Shown in pieces: positions 48,101-56,939 of a DNA stretch of 64,000 bases; within the stretch, counting starts at the first letter, position 1; each line of letters begins with the position of its first letter. Below the pieces are notes generated by a model, which was not told the DNA's origin, searched no databases, and was given only the letters and a program-made list of their open reading frames with translations. Position numbers and translations under genes: made by a program. The stretch covers positions 1,054,001 to 1,118,000 of the forward strand of contig NZ_CAJGYV010000001.1 in NCBI RefSeq assembly GCF_904846055.1, in the 5' to 3' direction. This DNA is from Psychrobacter ciconiae (GTDB lineage: Bacteria > Pseudomonadota > Gammaproteobacteria > Pseudomonadales > Moraxellaceae).

Positions 48101-48247
48101 GGTAACCACTACGGCAGGCAGGTCAATATCCGGAAACTGCTGAACTTTCATTTGATGAAAACCAAACAGCCCGCCGATGGTTAACAACACAAATAATAAA
48201 ATCGCCACCAGCGGATTTTTAATGGAATACGCCGAAAAGTTCATCAT
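45155..48247 (-). CDS. RND efflux permease, HAE1 (AcrB/MexB-like) type
   Basis: A proton-driven inner-membrane exporter. The 1030 residues have twelve hydrophobic helices (one near residue 15, groups at about 335-550 and 860-1010) and two large periplasmic loops. The paired aspartates of the proton relay sit in LVIGVLVDDAIVEVENI (about 405), and the second-half GIATKNSILLVDYA is also present. The drug set cannot be predicted; the MdtB/MexF/OqxB subgroup is possible. Its start overlaps the membrane-fusion gene by ATGA. No outer-membrane channel gene is adjacent, so it probably uses a TolC-type protein elsewhere. Confidence 0.94.
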   Translation of the reverse strand: MMNFSAYSIKNPLVAILLFVLLTIGGLFGFHQMKVQQFPDIDLPAVVVTVTLPGAAPSQLENDVAKKIENRLTSITGIKHITSTLQTGAATIVTEFGLEKDIQEAVDDVRSAVGEVRGDLPAAANDPIITKVSTSGFPVVTYSVTGDNMSVEDLSWFVDDTITKRLSDIKGVGAISRIGGLERQIIVAADPIALSGLEFPISQLSQQISGIQQDSSGGEAEVGNNTQTIRVLGAVERARELNDLQIAIPTGGTQALGRMAQVTDGAADPSSIAKLDGQTVVAFNISRSRGASEVEVNKLVDIELAKLEKEMPKINIEKVYDRATPVAEDYQASLRMLIEGGILAVMVVFLFLRNIRATIVAAVALPLSVIPTFLGMYLFDFSLNIISLLALSLVIGVLVDDAIVEVENIIRHLRMGKTPYEAAMEAADEIGLAVIATTFTLIAVFLPTAFMSGIVGQFFRQFGWTAAMAIFASLLVARLITPMMAAYILRPEKPQAEKQSRVMAGYLKLVAWTLRHRWLTIGATLLLFVASLSLVKLLPTAFIPDNDIDQTRVEIELTPDVELADTERVTQLATDKIMELPAVRHIFASVGEGQASMGSESSGGKSKNIAGLDIVLAPRSERESKTEVERQISAIVADVPSARFTVGLSSGGETGYNFSLTSSNPYVLEQTVQKLMSEIRKLPQAGDVTSDRSLPRPELSVTPDRLAMADFGVTTQDVATTLRIATVGDYEQSLSKLNLDSRQIPIVVRLPDVAKQNINQLEALYVPSARPQGQGVRVGDVADLSFGTGPAQIKRLDRERAISITVQPSGGELGDLVSAVKALPTLQNLPASINLIEQGQAENMAELFTGFVIAMAVGIICILGVLILLFGRLLQPFTILMALPLSIGGAFAGLVLTGSSLSMPSMIGFIMLMGIATKNSILLVDYALIAQRRGLPRFEAIMDSCKKRARPIIMTSIAMGAGMMPLILGWGEADPTFRRPMAAAVLGGLVTSTLLSLVVIPVIYTLMDDLSNWFAKWLVPHGKHKAENKH

Positions 48248-49602
48248 GAGGCGACCTTTTGGGGTGGGCTATTATCGCTTGGCTCAACGACGCGGACGAT
48301 ATCACCATCATTTAAAAAGCTGCCGCCTTGTTTGACAATTTGGCTTTTGGCATCAATCGGCGTGGTTAAGCTGACTTTATCGCCCAAACGCTCGCCAACC
48401 GTCACTTTTTCTTGAACAATTTTTCCTAATTTTTTGCCATCGACTTCTTTAATATCGGTAATCAGCATCACATAGTCAAAGCCATCATTGCTGACAATGG
48501 CGCTGTTAGGGACGGTTTGTAGGTTATCACTTCCCAATAAAAACTCGCCTTTTTGGAACATGCCAGCTCGAGCGCTATTGCTTTTAGCAAGGCTTGCAAA
48601 AATAGTGATTTTGCGGTTATTGTCTGCCGTTGGGGCAATTTTACGAACTTCGCCCATGACGGTTTGATTGTTCGGCAGATTCACTTTGACCGCAGTTCCT
48701 ATTTTGACCTCGCCCACTTGTTTGGGGTCAATCTCCGCATGCCATTCAAGGTTGCCGTCTTTAATAATGGTAAATAACGGCTCACCGCCTGCAACCATGC
48801 CGACCTCAGCGATTTTTTCACTAATCACGCCTGAAACGGGCGCAACCACTTGTGCGTTATTGACCGATAAGCGCTGGGCGTTGAGCCTTGCGCGCGCGGA
48901 TTGCAGCATGGCTTCGGCTTGGGCTTGCTGAGTTCGGTAGCGGTCGGCTTCTTGACGGCTGATGGCATCGATTTCAAGCAAGGGCAACACGCGAGCGGCG
49001 TCGGTTTTGGCGTTGGCAAGGGTGGCTTGGGCTTCAGACACGTCCGCTTCAGCTTGCAGCACTTGCTGCTTCATGGCATCGGTATCAAAAATTGCCAAGA
49101 CCTGACCGGCTTTAACGCTTTGACCTTCTTCTACCAAAATGCGCTCAATGGCAACACCGCTGACTTTAGCACTGACATTGGCGATTTCTTTGGGTTCAAT
49201 CGTACCATCCGCGCTCAAGGTGCTGCCAACATTGTCAATGCTTGGGCTGATGGCTTCCACCGAAAGTACGGCATCGTCAGCGGTGGTGGCGTCGTCAGTG
49301 GCGACGTTGTCAGTTGCCACCGCTGAGGTCGGCGGCGTCAGCTTTGTGGCGGTATCAGAAGCCAAGTCGTCATTTTTATTTAAATATTTGCCAAAAAAAA
49401 CGCCAATGGCAAGCATGGCAAGCATGGCAGCAGCAAGCCAAGCCCAATTGTCAGGAAGCTTTTTTCTAGGCGTGGTTGAGGCGCGATACGGCGGTGGCTG
49501 CGAAACATATTTCGGTGGCAACTTGGCATCGGCTGACTGCGCCTGTGTCACCTCCTCCTTAGGCAAAGGGGTTTTGTCCTCAGGTAAATTGGCATTACTC
49601 AT
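48244..49602 (-). CDS. RND efflux periplasmic adaptor (membrane-fusion protein)
   Basis: Bridges the RND permease to the outer-membrane channel. The 452 residues begin with a Pro/Lys-rich cytoplasmic segment and one membrane helix (about 51-70) instead of a lipoprotein signal. A Thr/Ala/Asp linker is followed by the HlyD plan: a lipoyl-like half (IERILVEEGQSVKAGQVLAIFD), a helical hairpin (QQVLQAEADVSEAQATL to RARLNAQRL), a second lipoyl half (VVAPVSGVISEKIAEVGMV) and a beta-barrel part. It is first in the two-gene operon. Confidence 0.93.
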   Translation of the reverse strand: MSNANLPEDKTPLPKEEVTQAQSADAKLPPKYVSQPPPYRASTTPRKKLPDNWAWLAAAMLAMLAIGVFFGKYLNKNDDLASDTATKLTPPTSAVATDNVATDDATTADDAVLSVEAISPSIDNVGSTLSADGTIEPKEIANVSAKVSGVAIERILVEEGQSVKAGQVLAIFDTDAMKQQVLQAEADVSEAQATLANAKTDAARVLPLLEIDAISRQEADRYRTQQAQAEAMLQSARARLNAQRLSVNNAQVVAPVSGVISEKIAEVGMVAGGEPLFTIIKDGNLEWHAEIDPKQVGEVKIGTAVKVNLPNNQTVMGEVRKIAPTADNNRKITIFASLAKSNSARAGMFQKGEFLLGSDNLQTVPNSAIVSNDGFDYVMLITDIKEVDGKKLGKIVQEKVTVGERLGDKVSLTTPIDAKSQIVKQGGSFLNDGDIVRVVEPSDNSPPQKVAS

Positions 49603-49697
49603 AATGGTCTCGTTTTAATTTTTCGAAATTTCAAATTTTGAGGTAAATGGTTTAAAAAATTTCAATTTTTGCAATATTTTTGGCATCACGGTTCAGC

Positions 49698-51977
49698 TTA
49701 AGCGTTGGTATATTGATGGGCTTTGGGCATCCAGCGCGCAATCAAACGGGTCACGTCCGCTTTTCGGGATTTGTCCCCAATTAAATGCGTCGCCAAGGTT
49801 TGGGCAATAGCAAGTAGGCACTCATCGCGCAGCAAATCAGCTAAGTAATAATCGACATTTCCCGTTTGCCGCTTGCCAAGCAGCTCACCAGGACCGCGAA
49901 GCGCCAAGTCTTTTTCGGCAATGACAAAGCCGTCGCTGCTGTCGCGGAGCACGTTTAAGCGCTCAATTCCCGTTTCTGACAACGGCGATTGATAAAGCAG
50001 CACGCAAAAGCTTTTTTCAGCGCCGCGACCAACGCGACCGCGAAGCTGATGCAACTGCGACAGCCCCAAGCGTTCGGCATTTTCAATGACCATCAGCGAC
50101 GCATTTGGAACGTCAACGCCAACTTCAATCACGGTAGTTGCCACCAACAAATCAAGCGCTCCTGATTTAAAATCTTGCATAACGCTTTGTTTTTCCGCCG
50201 GTTTCATTTTGCCATGAACCAGACCGATATTGATGTTTAAGCGCTCGTTTAAATCGGCAAAGGTCGCCTCTGCCGCCTGCGCATCAAGAGCAGTTGATTC
50301 CTCAACCAACGGACAAACCCAATACGCTTGCCGACCCGCCGCGCAGTTTACGGCAATGCGCTCAATGACCTCATCGCGGCGGTTACGATCGACCATCACC
50401 GTGGTAATCGGCGTTCGACCGGGCGGCAGCTCGTCAATGATGGAGGTGTCCATATCGCCATAAACGCTCATCGCAAGCGTCCTTGGAATCGGCGTTGCGG
50501 TCATAATCAGTTGATGCGGCGTGCTGCCAAAAACGCCTTTATCGCTCAGTGCCATTCGCTGCTCAACCCCAAAGCGGTGCTGCTCATCGATAATAATCAA
50601 CCCCAATTTGGCAAACTGAACTTGCTCTTGAAACAGCGCATGCGTTCCGACCACGATTTGAACCTCATTTTCAGTAATGGCAGTCAGCGCCGCTTTGCGC
50701 TCGCGCGCTGATTGCTTGCCCGCAAGCCAGCCCACGCCTATTCCCATCGGCTCAAACCACTGTTTAAAATTGAGCAAATGCTGCTCAGCTAAAATCTCGG
50801 TCGGCGCCATCACCGCAACCTGCCAGCCGCTATCTAAGGCAAAGCAAGCGGCTGCCGCTGCCACCAAAGTTTTGCCCGCGCCAACATCGCCTTGAACCAG
50901 TCTTAACATCGGAGTTGAGATTGCCAAATCGCGGCTGATATCGCCGATTACTCGCGACTGAGCGCCTGTTAACGCAAACGGTAAATTGCCTATAAGTTGT
51001 TGAAAAAGGGGGCTGTCGCTGTTGCATTTTGGCGCTTTAAACTGATGCAATTGCTCACGGCGATACAGCAGGCTTAATTGATGCGCGGTCAACTCTTCGA
51101 TGATTAAGCGCTGACAAGCGGCGTGCGAGCGCTCAAGCAGCTGATTTAACAACTCAAACTGCTTATTAATATCAGTATAAAGTGGCGGTGTATGCAGCAA
51201 AACAAGCGCTTCAAAAATGGTCAAATTAAACGGGCTTTGCGCCGCTTGGTCGCAGGCGCGCTCATTGGGTGAGCGTTTGTCCGCGCCATGTCGGCTTAAA
51301 AATAAATCTTGAGTCATCATCAAGCTGACGGGCGCGTCCGCTCTCATCGCCCCATCTTGCGGTTTGGTTAATGGCAAATCTGCCACCACCTCAAAATCAG
51401 CTTTGGTAAATAGCGTTAAAGGCACGGCTTCTTGACGAACCGTTTGCAGTGCAAGCTTGATGAGCGTCCGCAGTTTATTTTGATGAAGCCCTTTGACCGT
51501 GGGATAAATCGGCTGAAGCCCTGAATTGACCAGCGGCTGATAATCACTCATCACCTGATATTCAGGGTGATGCAATTGCTTGCCATAGCGGCTGATTTTA
51601 ATCTCGCCAAACAGCTGCAACCGTGTCCCAGCAGTCATGGTTTGAATCAAACTTGGATACGCCTTAAAAAATCGCAGTCCAAGCGCGCCTGTGCCATCAT
51701 CGACAATGACGGTTAAACCGCCGCTTTTTTGCTCAACGTGAACAACGCGCGCCACAATCAGCGCTGACTGACCGTGGGTGGTGTCCTCAATCATCACTTG
51801 CCGGCTGCGGTCTTCATAGTCGCGCGGCAAATGCAGCAGCAAATCAAACACGCGGGTGATGTTCAGCTGCGCCAACTGCTCCGCCACTTTTGCGCCAACG
51901 CCCGCCAGCGCCGTTACTGGCAAATCAAAAGCTTGGGGCGCTTGCAGGTGAGAAGACGAAAAGGTAGCCGCTGGCAT
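49698..51977 (-). CDS. recG: ATP-dependent DNA helicase RecG
   Basis: Remodels stalled forks and branch-migrates Holliday junctions. The 759 residues contain the N-terminal wedge/OB part (LLHLPRDYEDRS; VVIVDDGTGALGLRFF-type), Walker A GDVGAGKT (about 366-373), the DEQH box (IIIDEQHRFG), MTATPIPRTLAM, and the C-terminal QLRGRVGRG motif. It has an insertion of about 30-45 residues near 230-260 (RSPNERACDQAAQ). It stands alone, 95 bp from the efflux operon. Confidence 0.95.
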   Translation of the reverse strand: MPAATFSSSHLQAPQAFDLPVTALAGVGAKVAEQLAQLNITRVFDLLLHLPRDYEDRSRQVMIEDTTHGQSALIVARVVHVEQKSGGLTVIVDDGTGALGLRFFKAYPSLIQTMTAGTRLQLFGEIKISRYGKQLHHPEYQVMSDYQPLVNSGLQPIYPTVKGLHQNKLRTLIKLALQTVRQEAVPLTLFTKADFEVVADLPLTKPQDGAMRADAPVSLMMTQDLFLSRHGADKRSPNERACDQAAQSPFNLTIFEALVLLHTPPLYTDINKQFELLNQLLERSHAACQRLIIEELTAHQLSLLYRREQLHQFKAPKCNSDSPLFQQLIGNLPFALTGAQSRVIGDISRDLAISTPMLRLVQGDVGAGKTLVAAAAACFALDSGWQVAVMAPTEILAEQHLLNFKQWFEPMGIGVGWLAGKQSARERKAALTAITENEVQIVVGTHALFQEQVQFAKLGLIIIDEQHRFGVEQRMALSDKGVFGSTPHQLIMTATPIPRTLAMSVYGDMDTSIIDELPPGRTPITTVMVDRNRRDEVIERIAVNCAAGRQAYWVCPLVEESTALDAQAAEATFADLNERLNINIGLVHGKMKPAEKQSVMQDFKSGALDLLVATTVIEVGVDVPNASLMVIENAERLGLSQLHQLRGRVGRGAEKSFCVLLYQSPLSETGIERLNVLRDSSDGFVIAEKDLALRGPGELLGKRQTGNVDYYLADLLRDECLLAIAQTLATHLIGDKSRKADVTRLIARWMPKAHQYTNA

Positions 51978-52162
51978 TTACTCCCCCTAAATTTTTTAAA
52001 ATAATGGTTTAACGCCCTATTATCAACAGCTTATCGAAATCATTATAGCTGACAACGCCCTTGATTATGATAGACAATTTAGTAATCATGCGACTATCAT
52101 AACGCGCTGTCGCTGTTTTTATGGTGACTGCTTGATTTTAATCACAATTTAATGAGTTTTTT

Positions 52163-53215
52163 ATGTGGTATGCTTCTCAATCAACGCCTAATTTTGCGTT
52201 TTCGTCACTGATTTCGCGCCTAATTGCTACCGTTATTATGGTGATTGGCGTTCTTTTTACCAGTGCTTGTCAAAGCGCGCCAACCCATCCACCGGCAGCC
52301 TCCCCCATTCCAAAAGCCCCAAAGGTTGCCTTGGTACTAGGTGGCGGCGCTGCAAAAGGCATTGCTCATGTCGGCGTTATTCAAGCGCTTGAGGACAACG
52401 GCATCAGACCTGACATCATCGTGGGCACCAGTGTTGGTAGCCTTGTTGGTAGCCTTTACGCCAGCGGCATGAGCGCGACCAACTTAACCAAAGTGACCCT
52501 AAACACGCCCGACAGCGCGCTTGTGGACTTTACCCTTTCCAATCAAGGTTTTATTGAAGGGATTAAATTAAAAAACTTTATCAATCAGCAGGTCAATAAC
52601 CAGCCGATAGAAGCCTTACCGATACAATTTGCCGCCATTGCCACCGAGCAAGGCAGCTTAGCAAAAACGGTGCTGAATTCGGGAAATTCAGGGCTTGCCG
52701 TTCAAGCGTCGTGCAGCGTTCCAAACCTGTTTATCGCCCCAAGAATCCCTGAAAAGGTTGGTAAAAAATACATCGATGGCGGTGTTTCAAGCTTAGTTCC
52801 GGTCGATACGGCGCGCGATTTGGGCGCGGACATTGTCATCGCTGTGGATGTGACCGCGGCAAAACCGCCTGCGGAAACTGCCGCGCAATTGGCAAAATTA
52901 AAAAATGGTCAAACCATTGATATTAAATCGCTAGCCAGCTTTTGGGGCTTATTTGAACAAAGCATTGCCGCAGGGCTTTATCAACCCTTACCGCTGAACA
53001 AAGCTGCTGCTAACAGCTCGACCTCAACTTCGAAAACCGCTCATAACCGTGAGGCGTTACGCGCTGATGTGCTCATCATTCCAGAGGTCGGTCACACAAG
53101 CTTTGTCGATACCCGCGAGCGGGCGGCGTTAATTAGCGCCGGTAAGAAGGCAACGCTTGCAAAGCTTCCTGAGATTCAAAAAATAATTGCTGATAAAACT
53201 AAAATTATTCAATAA
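52163..53215 (+). CDS. Patatin-like phospholipase lipoprotein (RssA/YchK-like)
   Basis: A 350-residue serine lipase-type protein with a Ser-Asp dyad. A membrane segment at about 16-35 ends in a lipobox (LFTSAC, Cys36). Next come a Pro/Ala linker, the oxyanion loop GGGAAKG (60-66), the nucleophile elbow GTSVGS (Ser90) and the catalytic Asp in IDGGVSS. The lipobox suggests anchoring at the envelope, unlike cytoplasmic RssA. A Ser/Thr-rich insertion near 285-295 precedes a conserved end (VLIIPEVGHTSF). The substrate is unknown. Confidence 0.88.
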   Translation: MWYASQSTPNFAFSSLISRLIATVIMVIGVLFTSACQSAPTHPPAASPIPKAPKVALVLGGGAAKGIAHVGVIQALEDNGIRPDIIVGTSVGSLVGSLYASGMSATNLTKVTLNTPDSALVDFTLSNQGFIEGIKLKNFINQQVNNQPIEALPIQFAAIATEQGSLAKTVLNSGNSGLAVQASCSVPNLFIAPRIPEKVGKKYIDGGVSSLVPVDTARDLGADIVIAVDVTAAKPPAETAAQLAKLKNGQTIDIKSLASFWGLFEQSIAAGLYQPLPLNKAAANSSTSTSKTAHNREALRADVLIIPEVGHTSFVDTRERAALISAGKKATLAKLPEIQKIIADKTKIIQ

Positions 53216-53220
53216 CAAAA

Positions 53221-53245
53221 AAAGCGCTTAGACATAAAGCGCTTT
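53221..53245 (+). terminator. Terminator of the patatin gene
   Basis: AAAGCGCTT is followed, after 5 nt, by AAGCGCTTT and more T's; it lies just after the stop. Confidence 0.8.
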
Positions 53246-53272
53246 TTGATTGCTCAGTTCTTCAGCTTACCG

Positions 53273-53848
53273 TTATTTTACCCGAGCACGGTATTTCACC
53301 ATGACCGTGTCATTAAGTCCGACCCCTTCTAAATCCCAACGCAAAGCCTTGTAATACTGCAGCGGGATTTCTTGGGCTTGACCATCCACCTGACCGCGAA
53401 GCGGCATTCGTGCAAAGGTTGTGCTATCGGCACTGGCAAACGCAAAATCGGGGGCAACGCTGCCCACCAATTCTACTTGCTCAGGAATGCTCATGGTCAC
53501 CGTCATTTTGCGGACGCGGTCGGGATTGGTGTTGGTAAAGTAGCCTTGATATTCAATGATGTTGCCTGCTTGCAAGCGCGTGTTGGCAGTAACAGGAACC
53601 AAGGTTTCCCGACCATTGGCATCAGTGCTCAAAAGCGCGGCGGTAACTTTGGTCGCGACGGCTTGGGCGCTTGAATTACTTGCCGCTTGCACGGTCGCCG
53701 AACTGTCAAGGACAGGCTCAGGGGTGGGCAGCATGGCAGAAGCCTGCGTCACTGCCATAGCGCTGATGAGCGTTCCTGCAATGACAAAAAATAGGCGATG
53801 AGCGCCGCCTTTGGTGAACGGCTGAGACAACGGATTGCGGTTTTTCAT
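53273..53848 (-). CDS. Secreted protein of unknown function
   Basis: A 191-residue protein with an N-terminal signal peptide (basic start, hydrophobic LFFVIAGTLISAMAV, then ASA-M cleavage near residue 38). The mature part has a Ser/Ala-rich linker and a beta-sandwich-like domain (VPVTANTRLQAGNIIEYQGYFTNT to RKMTVTMSIPEQVELV) that resembles DUF11/CARDB-type extracellular repeats. It ends with MVKYRARVK. Its function is unknown; periplasmic or surface location is likely. No partner is adjacent. Confidence 0.75.
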   Translation of the reverse strand: MKNRNPLSQPFTKGGAHRLFFVIAGTLISAMAVTQASAMLPTPEPVLDSSATVQAASNSSAQAVATKVTAALLSTDANGRETLVPVTANTRLQAGNIIEYQGYFTNTNPDRVRKMTVTMSIPEQVELVGSVAPDFAFASADSTTFARMPLRGQVDGQAQEIPLQYYKALRWDLEGVGLNDTVMVKYRARVK

Positions 53849-54155
53849 AATGACGAGGATTCCTAATTTGAGCAGGTCGCCAATACCTACAAAGGTGAGT
53901 GTTGGCGACTGAGATTAATGGGCAAACTTCACGCACAATTGCCATCAACTTTAGCATATCAAAAGCGGATTAGCACCATGCTAACGCCTTGTTGCCGTTA
54001 TGTATATGCCATTGATTCAAGTTTGCCTTAAACTTGTTAAAATAAAAGATAGCCCAATTTGCTGTTTTTTGCTATGGTAAATTAAAAGCTTTCAACATTT
54101 TTTTATGACGCGGCGGCAAATTTTTTGACCGCTTTTTGAGTGATTAACCGTTTTT
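53849..54155. other. 307-bp divergent spacer
   Basis: Holds the promoters of the secreted-protein gene (minus) and argA (plus). It is AT-rich towards the argA side, and no gene or clear consensus promoter is seen. Confidence 0.4.
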
Positions 54156-55481
54156 ATGATGACGACAAACCCCATGCCCCAAATCAACCCCGACTACGTT
54201 CATTGGTTCCGCAATTCAGCGCCCTATATCAACACCCATCGCGGCAAAACGTTCGTGATTATGTTTGGCGGCGAGGCGGTCAATCATCCCAACTTTAGCA
54301 ATCTGATTCACGATTTTGCTTTACTTCATAGCCTTGGCATCAAGCTGGTCTTGGTTCATGGCGCACGGCCGCAAATCGAAAAAAACCTAACCGATACCGG
54401 AATTACCTCGCCTTTGCATCATGACATCCGTGTGACCCCGCGCGAAGCCATGCCCGCGATTTTGCAAGCGGTCGGCTCAATTCGCCTGCAAATTGAAGCT
54501 CAGCTGTCGATGGGACTTGCCAACTCGCCGATGTTCGGCTCACGAATTGACGCGGTTTCTGGCAACTTTGTCACCGCCAGACCGTTTGGTGTTCGTGATG
54601 GCGTTGATTATCAAATGACCGGTGAAGTCCGAGCCATTGACGTTGATGCCATCAAAAATAACTTGCTGCATAATCATATTGTCATCTTAGGCTCGATGGG
54701 ATACTCAGCGACCGGCGAGGTGTTTAACTTATTAGGCGAAGATGTGGCATTAAGTGCTGCCGTCGCTTTGGGCGCGGATAAGCTGATATTCTTGGGCGAA
54801 GAAACGGGCATCAATGACAACGGTCGCCTGCTTCGCGAAATGATTCCCAATGAGGTTGACCGCTTTTTACGTGACCGTGATTTAAACTGTGAGATCAATT
54901 ACTTTTTATATTGCGCTGCCAAAGCTTGCCGCGAAGGCGTCCACAGAACGCATATTATCTCCTATGCCAAAGACGGTGCGCTACTTGAGGAGCTATTCAC
55001 CCGCGACGGCTCAGGAACGCTGATTAGCCACGACCCTTACGAAGAAATCCGCCACGCTGAAATCGATGATGTGGTCGGCTTAACCGAACTGTTAGCGCCG
55101 CTTGAAGCTGAAGGCATCTTAGTGCCGCGCTCGCGTGAGCGCTTGGAACAAGAGATTGACCGTTACAGCGTCATTGAGCGCGACGGCATGATTTTAGGTT
55201 GCGCCGCCTTGCATCAGTTAGATGACAGCTCAGCTGAAGTAGCTTGCGTTGCCGTTCATCCGGACTACCGAAAAGGCAGTCGCGGTGCGGATTTACTGGC
55301 GTTTTTAGAGCAGCAAGCGCGAAGTCATGGTCTACAAAAGCTGTTTGTATTGACCACGCGAACTGCGCATTGGTTTGTTGAGCAAGGCTTTGTTGAGGTT
55401 GACGCCGCCGCCTTACCCGAAGCCCGCCTAAAACAATACCACAATGGTCGCAACTCAAAAGTTTTTGAAAAAGTACTTTAA
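54156..55481 (+). CDS. argA: N-acetylglutamate synthase (two-domain)
   Basis: The first step of arginine synthesis: acetyl-CoA plus glutamate. The 441 residues have an amino-acid-kinase domain (about 20-290; RGKTFVIMFGGEAVNH, KLVLVHGARPQIE), which binds arginine for feedback inhibition, and a GNAT acetyltransferase domain (about 300-441; AVHPDYRKGSRGADLL is the acetyl-CoA loop). This is the classical ArgA of gammaproteobacteria. It is a single-gene unit. Confidence 0.96.
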   Translation: MMTTNPMPQINPDYVHWFRNSAPYINTHRGKTFVIMFGGEAVNHPNFSNLIHDFALLHSLGIKLVLVHGARPQIEKNLTDTGITSPLHHDIRVTPREAMPAILQAVGSIRLQIEAQLSMGLANSPMFGSRIDAVSGNFVTARPFGVRDGVDYQMTGEVRAIDVDAIKNNLLHNHIVILGSMGYSATGEVFNLLGEDVALSAAVALGADKLIFLGEETGINDNGRLLREMIPNEVDRFLRDRDLNCEINYFLYCAAKACREGVHRTHIISYAKDGALLEELFTRDGSGTLISHDPYEEIRHAEIDDVVGLTELLAPLEAEGILVPRSRERLEQEIDRYSVIERDGMILGCAALHQLDDSSAEVACVAVHPDYRKGSRGADLLAFLEQQARSHGLQKLFVLTTRTAHWFVEQGFVEVDAAALPEARLKQYHNGRNSKVFEKVL

Positions 55482-55534
55482 CCTTATTGGTGACCCAGTT
55501 TTGCCAATTTAGCTTTAATAATTTAACTGCCATC

Positions 55535-55563
55535 AAAAAAGCCTTCAAGATGAAGGCTTTTTT
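55535..55563. terminator. Bidirectional terminator between argA and the FKBP gene
   Basis: Six A's, GCCTTCA, a 3-nt loop, TGAAGGC and six T's; a textbook symmetric hairpin between convergent genes. Confidence 0.9.
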
Positions 55564-55580
55564 AATGCTTAAAGTTTAGC

Positions 55581-56321
55581 TTATTTGGCAGGGTTTACTT
55601 TTAATAATTCAACCGTAAAAATCAAAGTGCTGTTCGGCTCAATTCCGGCATTGCCCGCTTCGCCATAAGCCAAGTCTGAGGGGATAAAGAATTCGTATTT
55701 GCCGCCTTCTTTCATAAGCTGAAGCCCTTCAGTCCAGCCAGCAATCACTTGATTGAGCGGAAACTCAATCGGCTCGCCGCGCTCATAGGAGCTGTCAAAC
55801 ACCGTACCATCAATCAATTTGCCTTCGTAGTTCACCTCAACCACATCGGTGGCTTTTGGCGACTTGCCTGTGCCTTCTTTAATGGCTTTATATTGTAGTC
55901 CTGAAGCGGTGGTTTTCACGCCTTCTTTTTTGGCATTTTGCGCTAAGAACTCTTGACCTTTGGTGGTGTTTTCTGCCGCTTTTGACTGCATATCTTTAAT
56001 CATTTTTTCTTCTTGCTCTTTTTGATATGCCATCAGCACTTCTTGCATTTGCTCTTGCGTCAGGGCTGATTCTTTACCTTCGTAACCATCACGAAAGCCT
56101 TTTTCAAAGGTGTCCAAATTTAAGTCTTGCACCGTATCTTTATTGCCTTCTGCCATCATATAGCCCAAGCTATAGCCCACTTTTTCATTGGCAGGGCTTT
56201 GCTCAGTGACCGCCACACTTTTGGCAGCCGATTGTTTGGCATCGTTGTTGGTGCTACAACCTGAAACCAATATCAAAGCACTTGCCAGCGTCGTCAGGGT
56301 CAATGTGGTGATTTTTTTCAT
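55581..56321 (-). CDS. FKBP-type peptidyl-prolyl isomerase lipoprotein (FkpA/Mip-like)
   Basis: An envelope folding helper. The 246 residues begin with a lipoprotein signal (LILVSGC, Cys22). An N-terminal helical dimerisation domain follows (KVGYSLGYMMAEGNKD to QEEKMIKDMQSK), then the FKBP domain from about 140 (GLQYKAIKEGTGKSP, VEVNYEGKLIDGTVFDSSY, VIAGWTEGLQLMKEGGKYEFFIP, AYGEAG). All FK506-fold hallmarks are kept. The lipobox indicates anchoring to a membrane rather than soluble FkpA. Confidence 0.92.
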   Translation of the reverse strand: MKKITTLTLTTLASALILVSGCSTNNDAKQSAAKSVAVTEQSPANEKVGYSLGYMMAEGNKDTVQDLNLDTFEKGFRDGYEGKESALTQEQMQEVLMAYQKEQEEKMIKDMQSKAAENTTKGQEFLAQNAKKEGVKTTASGLQYKAIKEGTGKSPKATDVVEVNYEGKLIDGTVFDSSYERGEPIEFPLNQVIAGWTEGLQLMKEGGKYEFFIPSDLAYGEAGNAGIEPNSTLIFTVELLKVNPAK

Positions 56322-56939
56322 ACGTTACTCTCAGTGGAAGCTTAGGTGTTACGCCTATAAAACTTAATGAAACCATGGGTGAAACCGAAAATATGGCAGC
56401 CTCAAAAGCCATCAACCATTTGTTTTATCAGTAATAGCGACGGCTTTATTGGATTGACCAATGGCGAGTGAACCATAAATTGCCCGTGGGTCAGCTGCTT
56501 GACATCATATCAAATCTTAGAAATCGGGGCTAGATTTCCTGTAAAATTATCCGGCTTATGTATAATCTATGTTAATGCAGACTGTTTAAATAACAACTTA
56601 TCACATAATCACAGTAATAAGTTAAGCTTCCTGTCTTTAATTTATCTAAACTATTAGCTAAGCTAAATAAGTGAAAACTATCCGTAATATTCAGTCACAT
56701 TTTATAAAAACTTTTAAAAAAATCTCACTTTTAGCCCGTTAAAGCCTTTAACTATAAACTGCGACTGACTGATTATCGACAGTAAATGCTATAAACCATT
56801 GTCTTTAAAAGATTGTTTTCAAAAGACAATTATCACTATCAAGACTCAACTAAAACAATAATTTTAAAATTCTAAAATGCTTATTTTATTTATATTTTTA
56901 GATTGAAATAAGTCATTTTCCACATTTAAGGAGGCTACC
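56322..56939. other. 618-bp AT-rich intergenic region
   Basis: The longest gene-free stretch of the core. It must contain the divergent promoters of the FKBP gene and the channel gene. A TATAAT is present at about 56556-56561 without a clear -35. A 9-bp-stem hairpin (56798-56806 with 56822-56830, ATTGTCTTT/AAAGACAAT) lies about 110 bp before the channel gene and lacks a T run, so it may be a leader structure rather than a terminator. No ORF with a good ribosome site was found. Confidence 0.45.
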
